The position numbers and the translations under genes are program-made. This document shows, piece by piece, positions 14,801-22,974 of a stretch of 64,000 nt of DNA. Within the stretch, counting starts at the first letter, position 1, and every line of letters starts with the position of its first letter. The stretch lies in the NCBI RefSeq assembly GCF_030019515.1, contig NZ_JASEEQ010000011.1:1-64000 (forward strand), written 5' to 3'. This DNA comes from Nocardioides sp. GTDB lineage: Bacteria > Actinomycetota > Actinomycetes > Propionibacteriales > Nocardioidaceae. The notes beneath the pieces are model-generated. The model was not told the DNA's origin and made no database searches. It worked only from the letters and a program-made list of their open reading frames with translations.

Positions 14801-17695
14801 GCCCAGCGGTCCGCGACCAGCCTCATGCGCGATCAGGCCGACCCCGCCACCCGGCTCGGTGAGGCAGCCCAGCGCTACCTCGACAGCCTCTACGTCGCCG
14901 CCGAGAACGTCGTCGGTCCCGATGTCGTCGAGGCCCTGGACAGCACCGTCGACCAGCTGCTCCCCGGACTGGCCGATGAGGCTGCCTGGCCCACGCTGCG
15001 CGCCCATCTGCTGCTGCTTGGCGCAGCGGGTGAGAACCCCGTGGAGGCGCTGCGGACGGCCGCGAGCGACCGAGAACTGGTCTCGGCCGAGGACCGCGCC
15101 GCGGTGCTCGACTGGCGGCTGGACGCCTCCGGCATGCGCAACGCCGGCACCGGCCCACTGCCCTGGATGCCCGGCGTACCGGAGCGCCTGGCCGACGACC
15201 CGCACTGGGGTGCCTACCTCGACCAGCGCGCGCACCTGGTCGACCAGCTCGCCGACGAGGTCCGCGACCGGGCCGCGGCACAGACGTCGCTGCCGACCTG
15301 GGCGCAGAACGGGATCCGACCCTACACCGACACGGTGGCCGACGTCGAGGTCTGGCGAGCGGCCATGCAGGTCCCCGTCGACGACCGTCGCCCGACCGGC
15401 GCGCCGCAGCTACAGAAGGCATCCTCCACCTACCAGCGACGGCTCAACCGGCGCATCACCGGAGACCACACCCCGGCGCTCACGGAATGGCGCCAACTGC
15501 TCTACTCGCTGGCCCCGCAGGTCCGCGGCGACGAGTTCACCCCGCTCCTGGCCGAACGGCTCGCGGCCATGTCGCGCGCCCGCGTTCAGGCCCACCAACT
15601 GCTCCGCACCGCCACGGCGACCGGCACTGCGGCCGGACCTCTTCCTGATGAGCACGCCGCGGCGGCGCTTTGGTGGCGCATGGCACGCCACCTCTCGCCC
15701 GCCGTGGCCGCCCAGGTCGGGGACGGCTCTCACGGCGAGGGGGTCACCACCAGCTGGGCAGCGCAGTTACCCAAACTGCTCGGCGAGGAGCGGGCCGCCC
15801 ACATCCAGGCGAGCGCCTGGTGGCCCGCGCTGGTCTCCAATGTCGACCACGGACTGCAGCGCGGCTGGCAGCTCGAAGCCCTGCTGTCGGCCGGGTCCGC
15901 CCTGCCCTCCGACGACGTCGACGAGTGCCAGGCGCTGGTGTGGCGAACATCGATCGCCCTCGAACCGATCCCCGACCAGCACGAGCACGACTACCACTTC
16001 GACGAGCCGCCGGTGGACATGTGGGACGGCGTCGAGCCCGACCCGGCCACGTTGGTCGACCACCCCGACGACATCGAATGGCCGCTCCCGCACGACCTCG
16101 AGGCCGACGGCGACCACCTGGTCGACCAGCCCGAGCCGGACGAGGCGATCGACCATGTCGACGTCGCCCCGTCGGCGGCCGACGACGTCGACGAGGAGCA
16201 GTTCGTTGAGGGCGACCTGACGCTGGCCGCGTACATCCGCGACCTCGGCGGCACCCCGCTCGAGCCGACCGACGCCGACATCCGGCTCATGTACCAGCGA
16301 GCCGATGAGTGGTACTCCTTCCCCGTCACTCGTGAACGCATGATCGAGATCAACGAGATCACGCAGGTCTTCTTCGAGTCCCGTTTCGCCGACTCGTGGG
16401 GTCGCGACTACCTCACCGGCCGGTTCGGGATCGACCTCGCCGGCCACGAGCACTTCCGTCCCGGACAGGCGCCGGCCGGGTGGACCAACCTGGTCGACCA
16501 CCTGTGCCACCGTGGCGTCAGCGGCGCCGAGATGTTGGCCACCGGGGTCGCCACCACCGCCAGCACCGGCCGACTGATCGACCGGTTCCGGGACCGAGTG
16601 ATGTTCCCGGTGGTCCACAACGGTGCGGTGCTCGGGTTCGTCGGCCGACGCCGACCTGACCTCACCGACGCCGACAAGGGCGGCCCGAAGTACCTGAACA
16701 CCGCCGACACCCCGCTGTTCCACAAGGGCGCTCAGCTGTACGGCGTCGTCGACGAGCACCTCGCCGAGGGCGCCGTCCCGGTCATCGTCGAGGGCCCCAT
16801 GGACGCGATCGCGGTCACGCTGGCCAGCGCCGGCCGCTACCTCGGCGTGGCCCCGCTCGGCACATCTCTGACCGACGACCAGGCCTCCCAGCTCGGCGGA
16901 ATCGGCCGCGACCCGATCGTGGCCACCGACGCCGACCTCGCCGGCCAGGTCGCGGCCGAGCGCGACTTCTGGATGCTCACCCCGCACGGTCTCGACCCCG
17001 GCTACGCCCGCTTCCCCGAGGGCCTGGACCCGGCCGACCTGCTCGCCCACCGCGGCCCCGCGGCACTCACTGCGGCGTTGGGCAGCGGCCAGAGGCTGGG
17101 TGACCAGCTGCTCTCCGAGCGACTCGACAACCTCGCCCCCGAGCAGGCCTGGGTGGCCGCGATGCGAGTCCTCGCAGCGCGGCCGAGCCGCGCCTGGGCA
17201 CCCGGCATTGACCAGGTACGCGCCCGCCTTCAGCTCGCCCAACTGCAGGCGCGCCGGGACCTGCGCGACGCGGTCAAGACGTGGGATGCCGACCCCCGCA
17301 AGGCAGCCCAGACCGAGCTGCACAACAGCAACGAGATCCGCGCCCGCCTCGAGGCCGCTTCCGCCAAGTCGCCGGCGGAGCGGTGGGCGCCGCTCGCGTG
17401 CGAACTCGACCCGCGCCTGGTGGAGCAGGGCGACTGGCCCGCCACCGCGGCGATGCTGCAACAGGCCCACGAGCAAGGCCACGACGTCAGCGCCGCTACC
17501 AGCGCCCTGGTCGCAGCAGCACCCCTGGGCGACGCCCCCGCCCGCGAACTGCGCTACCGTCTGGTTCGGCAGGTTGGACTCGGCGAACACGACGCCGAAT
17601 CCACCGACCGTGACGCCCCGAGACTCCGGCGCTACGTGGGTACTGGACAAGAGCTCGGCTCTTCGAACCCAGTGCGCCGCGGCCGTCGCCGGTAG
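11825..17695 (+). CDS. MobF-type conjugative relaxase-helicase with C-terminal primase/TOPRIM region
   Basis: This 1956-residue protein nicks the transfer origin, unwinds DNA and probably primes synthesis. The N-terminal TrwC-like relaxase has MSLHKLTAGSGYDYL with a catalytic-tyrosine candidate, and the metal-binding His cluster THRDSRAGDPDLHTHVAVAN around residue 280. The RecD/TraI-like helicase follows with Walker A APAGSGKTTAM near residue 607, Walker B VVIDEAGMADT near 690 and YACTVHTAQGVTADT near 920. After a long acidic linker, the C-terminal third resembles DnaG: RFRDRVMFPVVHNGAVLGFVGR (shown in part), then the TOPRIM motif VIVEGPMDAIAVTLA and an Asp-x-Asp (ATDADLAGQ). The ATG fits the family start; no ribosome binding site exists, consistent with leaderless translation. 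Confidence 0.93.
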   Translation: MSLHKLTAGSGYDYLTRQVAAMDATDKGHVGLASYYTEKGETPGVWVGSGMAGIEGLNAGDIVTADHMSALFGAGHHPLADQRIKELDLRVGRADVASPTEADYKAAARLGTPYKVYENDVSAFRVEVAKRLAAVNEVAGLPGDWPVPAQERARIRTEVGRDFFRAEHGREPADARELAATIAKHSRPKTNAVAGYDLTFSPVKSVSVLWALADPKTAAVIERAHQAAIKDALHFIETKALFTRQGTNGIRQVNVRGLLATAFTHRDSRAGDPDLHTHVAVANKVQTLDGKWLAIDGRLLYKAKVSASETYNTALERHLGDALGVRFAERPNPDARKRPVREIVGVDPDLNHRFSKRRVSVEARRKVLAAEFQASHGRPPTPIETLQLAQRATLETRDAKHEPSSLAEQREAWNREAVEVLGSPRGLQQMLHGALNPTAAATAPVADAAWFAKISDRIVTTMEGGRATWQYWHVYAEAQRQVRAANVPTDQVSTVVGLLVSEVLDGRSVSITRPFDEISEPPELRKLDGASVYTVGGVHLFTSSKVLAAEERLVEAAGRRDGYAVEEQNVALALLESEANGVTLNAGQATLVKEMATSGARLQLAIAPAGSGKTTAMRALAQAWTDGGGSVIGLAPSAAAADALRQSMGSQIDTQTDTLAKLTHSLEQSQVTGGEVPDWVAGIGPQTLVVIDEAGMADTLSLDIAVQHVLERGGSVRLVGDDQQLAAIGAGGVLRDIRATHGALQLTELVRFTDPAEGAASLALREGKGEALGFYLDRDRVHVGDLATITEDVFAAWQADRAAGLDAIMLAPTRELVSELNQQARAHRLEGADPARPGPARRLADGNEASIGELIITRTNDRKLRTSATDWVKNGDRWTVLDLHEGGDLTVQHTQHGRTVRLPQEYVETSTELGYACTVHTAQGVTADTMHGLATGNESRQQLYTMLTRGKSGNHVYLEVVGDGDPHSVIHPTLVRPLTPTDILESMLARDDAQRSATSLMRDQADPATRLGEAAQRYLDSLYVAAENVVGPDVVEALDSTVDQLLPGLADEAAWPTLRAHLLLLGAAGENPVEALRTAASDRELVSAEDRAAVLDWRLDASGMRNAGTGPLPWMPGVPERLADDPHWGAYLDQRAHLVDQLADEVRDRAAAQTSLPTWAQNGIRPYTDTVADVEVWRAAMQVPVDDRRPTGAPQLQKASSTYQRRLNRRITGDHTPALTEWRQLLYSLAPQVRGDEFTPLLAERLAAMSRARVQAHQLLRTATATGTAAGPLPDEHAAAALWWRMARHLSPAVAAQVGDGSHGEGVTTSWAAQLPKLLGEERAAHIQASAWWPALVSNVDHGLQRGWQLEALLSAGSALPSDDVDECQALVWRTSIALEPIPDQHEHDYHFDEPPVDMWDGVEPDPATLVDHPDDIEWPLPHDLEADGDHLVDQPEPDEAIDHVDVAPSAADDVDEEQFVEGDLTLAAYIRDLGGTPLEPTDADIRLMYQRADEWYSFPVTRERMIEINEITQVFFESRFADSWGRDYLTGRFGIDLAGHEHFRPGQAPAGWTNLVDHLCHRGVSGAEMLATGVATTASTGRLIDRFRDRVMFPVVHNGAVLGFVGRRRPDLTDADKGGPKYLNTADTPLFHKGAQLYGVVDEHLAEGAVPVIVEGPMDAIAVTLASAGRYLGVAPLGTSLTDDQASQLGGIGRDPIVATDADLAGQVAAERDFWMLTPHGLDPGYARFPEGLDPADLLAHRGPAALTAALGSGQRLGDQLLSERLDNLAPEQAWVAAMRVLAARPSRAWAPGIDQVRARLQLAQLQARRDLRDAVKTWDADPRKAAQTELHNSNEIRARLEAASAKSPAERWAPLACELDPRLVEQGDWPATAAMLQQAHEQGHDVSAATSALVAAAPLGDAPARELRYRLVRQVGLGEHDAESTDRDAPRLRRYVGTGQELGSSNPVRRGRRR

Positions 17696-17828
17696 GCCCC
17701 GAGCACAGGCGTGAGATCTACAACAAAAGAGCTGTCGGACATGCGAGGCAACCGCGTGCAGACCTGCGACATTGCGGCCCAGAATGACGCCAACTATCGA
17801 AGCCGAGACGTCCGCGACGCGTAGCGCA

Positions 17829-18569
17829 CTATGGGCCAGAAGCAGCGATCAGGTCCGCGAAGTTCGTCTCGAGCTGCGCGGCCGTATCACTCACGGAGAC
17901 GTCCCAGAGTTCGGCCAGCGCCGCGATCGCATGCTCCACGTGCCAGGGATACGCCGGAGCGCCATCTGTAGAAGCGAACGGCCCATCCGTCTCGGTGAGA
18001 ATCCGCGTCCGGGGAAGCAGACGCAAAATCTCACGACTCTTGGGCGTCTGTAGCATCCCCGGCCCCACGCTGAACCAACAACCGGCTTCGACCGCGGCCT
18101 CCGCTTGCCTCGCCGTCCCGGTGAACCAGTGCAGAACGGGAATGCCCGCCTCAGGGGCCGCTTCTAGCGAATCTAGGACGGCCGCGACGGCAGACCTACT
18201 GTGGATGGAAAGGACTCGGCCGCCAGCATCCGCGCATGAGCGCAAGATGTGGTCGAACACCCGACGTTGAGTCTCGCGGGACGCCGCGAATCGCCGGCTG
18301 CCGTCTAGGCCGACCTCGCCGACGAACCGGGTCTCTGCGACGAGCTGGTCGAACAGGCCGAGCTCATGCTCACGCTGACCTGCCAGCTCCGGGTGCAAGC
18401 CGAGCGCGGTCTTCACCTGGGGGCAACCTTGGGCAAGCCGGCTCGTTCCACGAAAAGCTGTCGGCGTTGTTGTCACAGACAGCACCGCGATACCGCGCCG
18501 CTGCACCTCGGCAACGACTTCGACAGCGTTCCGATACAGGTCGAGGTGGCAGTGCAGGTCCACCGTCAC
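17829..18569 (-). CDS. qatD: QatD, TatD-family nuclease of Qat defence system
   Basis: This 246-residue TatD-like metal-dependent hydrolase is the fourth gene of a complete Qat operon. Motifs: DLHCHLDLY (HxH metal site), FVGEVGLDG (Glu), SIHSRSA (His), HWFTGTA (His) and ETDGPFA (Asp). All the expected metal ligands are visible, so it should be active. In the described Qat anti-phage systems all four genes contribute to defence, with the TatD protein as a presumed DNase. The GTG start overlaps the qatC stop (GTGA). Confidence 0.9.
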   Translation of the reverse strand: MTVDLHCHLDLYRNAVEVVAEVQRRGIAVLSVTTTPTAFRGTSRLAQGCPQVKTALGLHPELAGQREHELGLFDQLVAETRFVGEVGLDGSRRFAASRETQRRVFDHILRSCADAGGRVLSIHSRSAVAAVLDSLEAAPEAGIPVLHWFTGTARQAEAAVEAGCWFSVGPGMLQTPKSREILRLLPRTRILTETDGPFASTDGAPAYPWHVEHAIAALAELWDVSVSDTAAQLETNFADLIAASGP

Positions 18570-19861
18570 GTGACCCCGAGGCTCTTGTGCAGCGAACCAA
18601 GTTCCTGAATGCCCCGCTTGAGCATTTGTCTCGTCGCGTCGCGGTCACCTACCGGCACGCTCGCGAGCGTTGCACCGAGCCACCGATCGAAGCCCTGGTC
18701 CTGGACCATGTTCAGTGCTGTCGCAACCGAACGCACGTCATCGAAAGCAGCATGTGACTCATCCTGCTGTCCCAGCGGCCCGAACACGTAATCCGTCGCA
18801 TCAGGCTTCCCCCACCGCACGAAAGCCGCCCGCCGGATCTGACACGGCAGGCACCGCCCGCAGTGGGTGAACCCGTACCTTTGATACCTTCCGCAGCTGG
18901 TGCTCTGGTGAGCTAGTTCAAGCAGCAGGATCTGGTCTTGGCACTCCGTGAGCATCTCGCCCTTAGTTTTGAACCTGTATGGGTTCGTCAGGTCCACTTC
19001 GAGGCCGACACCGTCTAGGACCTTCTGAACGAGGTCTACGAACCGCGGGTGGACCGTACGAGTACTCAGGCTGCCGACGCGCATCGGCGTGAGCGGTGGG
19101 TTGATGGCGATGTACCCGTTCTCATTGACGAATAGGTCGACGGTCTCGCCCTCGCTGTACGCCTTCAGCGAGGTCGCGACGAGGACCCCATAAGCGATGA
19201 AGATCAGCGACCGGGCGCGCTGCGATCGTTCCTTTGGCCCGCCGATGTTCACATTGTGGTTCAGGTTCAGGACCTTCGCACCCAACTTGGCTGCAAACGC
19301 CTTCTGGTTGACTCGATCTCCGGGAACCGTGTGGCTGACGAAGTACGGCACCTTGTCGGCCTCGACTAGGTCGATACCGCCGATGAGGCTATCCAGTCCT
19401 CCGGACAGCAGGGCGACACAGTCAGCGGCTGGCGTCTGGAGCCGCTTTCCCTTCGGTTTCACAAACGGGACAGATCCGGAAGTGAAGGTGAAGCTCCATC
19501 GGTCGGTGGTCAGGAACGACAACGCATCCTTGATCCGGTCTGCCTGCGTGCTCCACAGGTCCGGGTCCGAAACCGGGACCTGGACCTCGAACTCCCTGGT
19601 CCACCCATCCGGACTTGAAGAACGCCACTCGGCGAAGTCGGCTGTGACTGCGGCCAGCGCAATGGACGCGAAGTCCCACGCGAGGGTGGCAGGAGATAGA
19701 CCGGCTCGTCGGACGGCAGTGAGCATGGCCGCGCCGGCGGTCATCGTTCCAACGTTGCTTGGTCGTGCGTACAGCGTCACATTCACACCTGGAGATGGCG
19801 CCGTCTTCGTCGTGTTGCCGCTCTGCTGGGCCAGGGTGGCGAGTTCTGCCGTGACCTTCAT
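18566..19861 (-). CDS. qatC: QatC, QueC-like protein of Qat defence system
   Basis: This 431-residue protein resembles QueC, the 7-cyano-7-deazaguanine synthase. It has the PP-loop ATP-pyrophosphatase motif LLSGGLDSLIGG at about residue 130 and a zinc-binding cysteine set GFTHCGRCLPCQIRR near the C terminus. In Qat systems the QueC-like protein is thought to modify a nucleotide or protein target rather than serve queuosine synthesis, since no other queuosine gene is nearby here. The extra N-terminal 125 residues are typical of the Qat version. ATGA overlaps couple it to qatB. Confidence 0.92.
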   Translation of the reverse strand: MKVTAELATLAQQSGNTTKTAPSPGVNVTLYARPSNVGTMTAGAAMLTAVRRAGLSPATLAWDFASIALAAVTADFAEWRSSSPDGWTREFEVQVPVSDPDLWSTQADRIKDALSFLTTDRWSFTFTSGSVPFVKPKGKRLQTPAADCVALLSGGLDSLIGGIDLVEADKVPYFVSHTVPGDRVNQKAFAAKLGAKVLNLNHNVNIGGPKERSQRARSLIFIAYGVLVATSLKAYSEGETVDLFVNENGYIAINPPLTPMRVGSLSTRTVHPRFVDLVQKVLDGVGLEVDLTNPYRFKTKGEMLTECQDQILLLELAHQSTSCGRYQRYGFTHCGRCLPCQIRRAAFVRWGKPDATDYVFGPLGQQDESHAAFDDVRSVATALNMVQDQGFDRWLGATLASVPVGDRDATRQMLKRGIQELGSLHKSLGVT

Positions 19862-20670
19862 TCGGTGTACTCCTCGAAAACACGGCAGCTGTCCTTAAGA
19901 GCAGCCTGAACAGTTTGGGCAACGGTTGCCGGGGTCAACTCGGCACCGCTGGCCAACTGGGCCCGGAAGGCGGCCCCGACGACCTCGGCCATGTACTCCT
20001 TAATCTCCTGCATGCGCTTGAGGCCCAGCGCTGCGCTTGGAGCCTTGCCCATTACCTGCTTGCCAACATCGAGTTCAAAGCGCTTGAAGACGTCGTTGGC
20101 AACGAACTTCTCCAAGGCGTACTCGCGCTGCTCGGGTGTGAGGTCGAGCAGATCGGCATCAGGGAACTCGTCGAGGAGCTCGGTGAGAGCTTCACTCACG
20201 GCCTCGCGGGCCGACTCGACGTCTTGCGTGCCGTCGTGTGGGCGGACCGCCTCAACGACCGCGTCCATGATCTCGTTCGCCGACTTGCCTACGAACTGCG
20301 CGCGGTCAAGGGGGGACCCGGGTTCGGACGGGTTGAGGGCCCGGCTCAGGCCCCAGGCGGTGTTGGCGGTCCCGGCCATCCGTCGCGCGAAGGTCGTGGA
20401 GCCGCCGTACCCGTTGGTGATGTAGTGCCCGACCCCGGCACGCATTGCACCCATGTCACCCGACTTCGCGAAGTTGCCGAGTTGTCGTCTGGTCGAGACG
20501 AACCGGCGCGGCGGCGAAAGGTCACTCGGCGGCGGAACGTTGGGCTGCTGCGCAGGAGGCTGGTTCCCGTCCTGGCTCTGCTCGTCGTCGGGGGGAACCG
20601 AGTCCTCTGCCCACGGCGGGACTAGCGATACGTTCGCGCCTGGGCCAGTGCTGCTTTGAGAGGTGCCCAC
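19858..20670 (-). CDS. qatB: QatB, uncharacterised component of Qat defence system
   Basis: A 270-residue protein between qatA and qatC, the invariant order of Qat loci. The N terminus is Pro/Ser-rich and probably disordered; then come a Gly-rich basic stretch (GAMRAGVGHYITNGYGGSTT), ARRMAGTANTAWGLSRAL and a helical C terminus. Its activity is not known. The GTG start lies 3 bases after the qatA stop, with AAGGGGAAG inside the end of qatA as the ribosome binding site. The identification rests mainly on position and overall pattern. Confidence 0.85.
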   Translation of the reverse strand: MGTSQSSTGPGANVSLVPPWAEDSVPPDDEQSQDGNQPPAQQPNVPPPSDLSPPRRFVSTRRQLGNFAKSGDMGAMRAGVGHYITNGYGGSTTFARRMAGTANTAWGLSRALNPSEPGSPLDRAQFVGKSANEIMDAVVEAVRPHDGTQDVESAREAVSEALTELLDEFPDADLLDLTPEQREYALEKFVANDVFKRFELDVGKQVMGKAPSAALGLKRMQEIKEYMAEVVGAAFRAQLASGAELTPATVAQTVQAALKDSCRVFEEYTE

Positions 20671-20673
20671 GCC

Positions 20674-22680
20674 CTACTTCCCCTTTTCCGAGGCGATGGC
20701 CGCCTTCACGGGGCCGGCGATCTCCGAGCTCTCAACCCACGCCGCCATTACATCGGCGCCCCAACGGGTCGCAGCGACCCGCGGCACGATCGCCGCCTTG
20801 ATGTGGCCGTGCGGTCGCCCGCCGATGAAGGCCGCGAGCTGCGACTCGAGGTTCGACGTGTCGGTTGAAATCTCGATGAGGGCCACCAGGACGGGCGGGG
20901 CACCCCACTCCTCGATCCGACGGGCAACCTCGAGCAATTTGTCGAAGATGCGCTGCTTGTCCACTGCCGATAGGCGGGAGATCTGTTCTCGCAGGCTCGC
21001 CGCCTGACCAGGCTGGCCCAGAAGGGCTTCAAGAATCTCGGCCGCCTCTGCCGAGATTGAGGCGTCATCGGTGATGACTGGCAGGTGTTCACGACTGACG
21101 TACATCGCGCCGCGCATGTCGATGTCGCTCAGGGGCGGTGCGAGCGCAAGCCAGTCCTTGGCGAACTCCTCGTCCCAACCAGGGAGGTACTGCGGCTCGA
21201 CCGAAGCCACCTCCGCGGGAGGAGTCTTCGATTTGCTGCCCTTGGACCGCGCAGCAACGTCTGGAGCCTTCGCACCGTCCGGCTTGTCGGGCCCTGCCGT
21301 CGCGGCCGACCCGTCGTCGCCCTGAGGATTGTCCTGCCGAGGCTCCATCGCGGCCAGGAACGTCGGTCTGCCGTCCGGGCTGTTGTTGATCGCGGCAGCG
21401 AGCTCGTCGTACAACTTCTCAGGCGCCAGTCGCTCGAACAGCAGGAGCTTCGCCAGTACATGTTCGTCGACGGTGATGCCTTGGCGTGTCGCGACGCCCA
21501 TCCGGACGGAGATCGTGTTCAGAAACCGCTTGATGAGCCTCGGGTTGCCAGCGATCGACGAAGACGTCATCAACCTCGTCAGCCGCTCGGCGGTATCGAG
21601 CTGTGCGACCAATTCCGGCTGCAGTTCCACATCAAGGCCGGAGACGAACTGGCGGTCTACCCGGCTACCCTTCCAGGACTCCCGCAACTGCTTGCAGATC
21701 GCAGCACGGATCGTCTCCTTCTGTGGAGCGGTCAGCGAGCTCCCCTCTACGTAGAGCAGGAACATGTACGCCCGGACCTCCTGGGTTCCCAGCGTCGGCA
21801 CCCGGATGGGGATCTGGATGAGCTTGTCGAAGTAGTTCGTGACCAAATCGTCGTCGGGATTGTCGAAGTGCTTGCGCACCGCGTGCTTAATCATCTTGTC
21901 GTCAGCGGCGATCACAAATGCGGTTCCTTCTAGGAACAGGAAGAGGCGGATCGCCTCAAGCGTGGACACCGCAGTCTCCGGGAGGCAGCGATCCAGGTCG
22001 TCAATGAGCACCACCAGCGTCACACCCATCGCGGCAAGCGTCTCCTCAAAGGACGTGCGCAGCGCAGCGATCTGCTGGCGAGGGTTCAGCGGGTCGTCCT
22101 CCCCCTTAATCACGCCCTTCGCTTGGTCGACTACCTGTCCGACAGCATTTTCGCCATCCTCAATGAGGTCCCCGTCGACACCGCCCTTGCCCAAGCGCTT
22201 GGCCAAAGTGAAGACCTGGCCCAGCAACCCCACAGGCGGCAGCCCGAACGCCAACGCAGCCGCGGATCCGGCAGTCAGGCTAGCGACGCGGAACCAGTCC
22301 ACGCGCGCGAGGAACTCGCGTGCTTTGTCACCGCCCGTCTGGCGCTCGTCTGCAACGCAGACCAGCTCGCTCGCGATGGCATCGAGCAAGGCAGCTCGCG
22401 CATCGTCGTAGCCCTGGTACAGCCACGCGTTGAACTCAACGAAGACGTACTTCGGTTTGAAGTCGTCGTCCGAGACGCCGTTGGCCGATGCGTCGTCACG
22501 GTCGCGACGCTCCAGAGCATCGCGGGTCTGCGTGACCAACGACGACTTCCCGACACCCCACGCCCCTGAGACGCCGATCGAAAGCGGCTTGCCGCCCGCC
22601 TGTTCGATCAACTCAACGACCGAGTCCGCAACGCTACCGAAGTTCAGATAGTCGACCTTCGTCTCCGCATCGACCCACAT
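20674..22680 (-). CDS. qatA: QatA, KAP-family P-loop ATPase of Qat defence system
   Basis: This 668-residue KAP NTPase leads the Qat operon. Walker A is IGVSGAWGVGKSSLVTQ near residue 45; Walker B is VVLIDDLDRCLPE near 230; FVIAADDKMIKHAV and NPRLIKRFLNT follow, all typical of KAP proteins. A short hydrophobic stretch (LTAGSAAALAFGLPPVGLLG) near residue 140 may be the membrane insertion seen in this family. The ATG has GAGGAGG at good spacing. The ATPase is thought to sense infection or power the complex. The operon is visibly less GC-rich than the transfer genes, consistent with acquisition as cargo. Confidence 0.92.
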   Translation of the reverse strand: MWVDAETKVDYLNFGSVADSVVELIEQAGGKPLSIGVSGAWGVGKSSLVTQTRDALERRDRDDASANGVSDDDFKPKYVFVEFNAWLYQGYDDARAALLDAIASELVCVADERQTGGDKAREFLARVDWFRVASLTAGSAAALAFGLPPVGLLGQVFTLAKRLGKGGVDGDLIEDGENAVGQVVDQAKGVIKGEDDPLNPRQQIAALRTSFEETLAAMGVTLVVLIDDLDRCLPETAVSTLEAIRLFLFLEGTAFVIAADDKMIKHAVRKHFDNPDDDLVTNYFDKLIQIPIRVPTLGTQEVRAYMFLLYVEGSSLTAPQKETIRAAICKQLRESWKGSRVDRQFVSGLDVELQPELVAQLDTAERLTRLMTSSSIAGNPRLIKRFLNTISVRMGVATRQGITVDEHVLAKLLLFERLAPEKLYDELAAAINNSPDGRPTFLAAMEPRQDNPQGDDGSAATAGPDKPDGAKAPDVAARSKGSKSKTPPAEVASVEPQYLPGWDEEFAKDWLALAPPLSDIDMRGAMYVSREHLPVITDDASISAEAAEILEALLGQPGQAASLREQISRLSAVDKQRIFDKLLEVARRIEEWGAPPVLVALIEISTDTSNLESQLAAFIGGRPHGHIKAAIVPRVAATRWGADVMAAWVESSEIAGPVKAAIASEKGK

Positions 22681-22974
22681 GAGTCCGTTCCTCCTCTGTC
22701 GACGCTCCTACCGTTCGGCGGTGCAGCCGCGGTCACTCGAACCTTCGCAGGAGACAGCCGGATACTGGACTCCGACTCAGATCATGCAGCGTCTCGCTAC
22801 GGGGCGCCCACGCTACGCCGCGTTTTGCCTGCCTGCGCCATGCGCTGCCGCGGTGGCGCGCATGGACCTGGATGGGCACGTCATTCCGCATTCGCTCGCT
22901 TGTCCGCAGGTTGGGCGCGGGTGCGCACCCGACATGTGGCATCTGGACCCGCGTACCCAACCTCGCCCGCTACC
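22681..22974. other. Intergenic region upstream of qatA
   Basis: No convincing gene is present; a 75-codon leftward frame here has no good ribosome binding site or recognisable sequence. The region should hold the qat promoter, but no clear hexamers were identified. It also contains the downstream flank of the peroxidase gene. Confidence 0.4.

Noticed and set aside
13817..15235. A 472-codon minus-strand frame inside the relaxase gene
   Set aside because: It lies within the helicase region of a certain gene and shows no motif or ribosome binding site.
22733..22960. A 75-codon leftward gene upstream of qatA
   Set aside because: There is no ribosome binding site, no recognisable motif, and its composition looks random.
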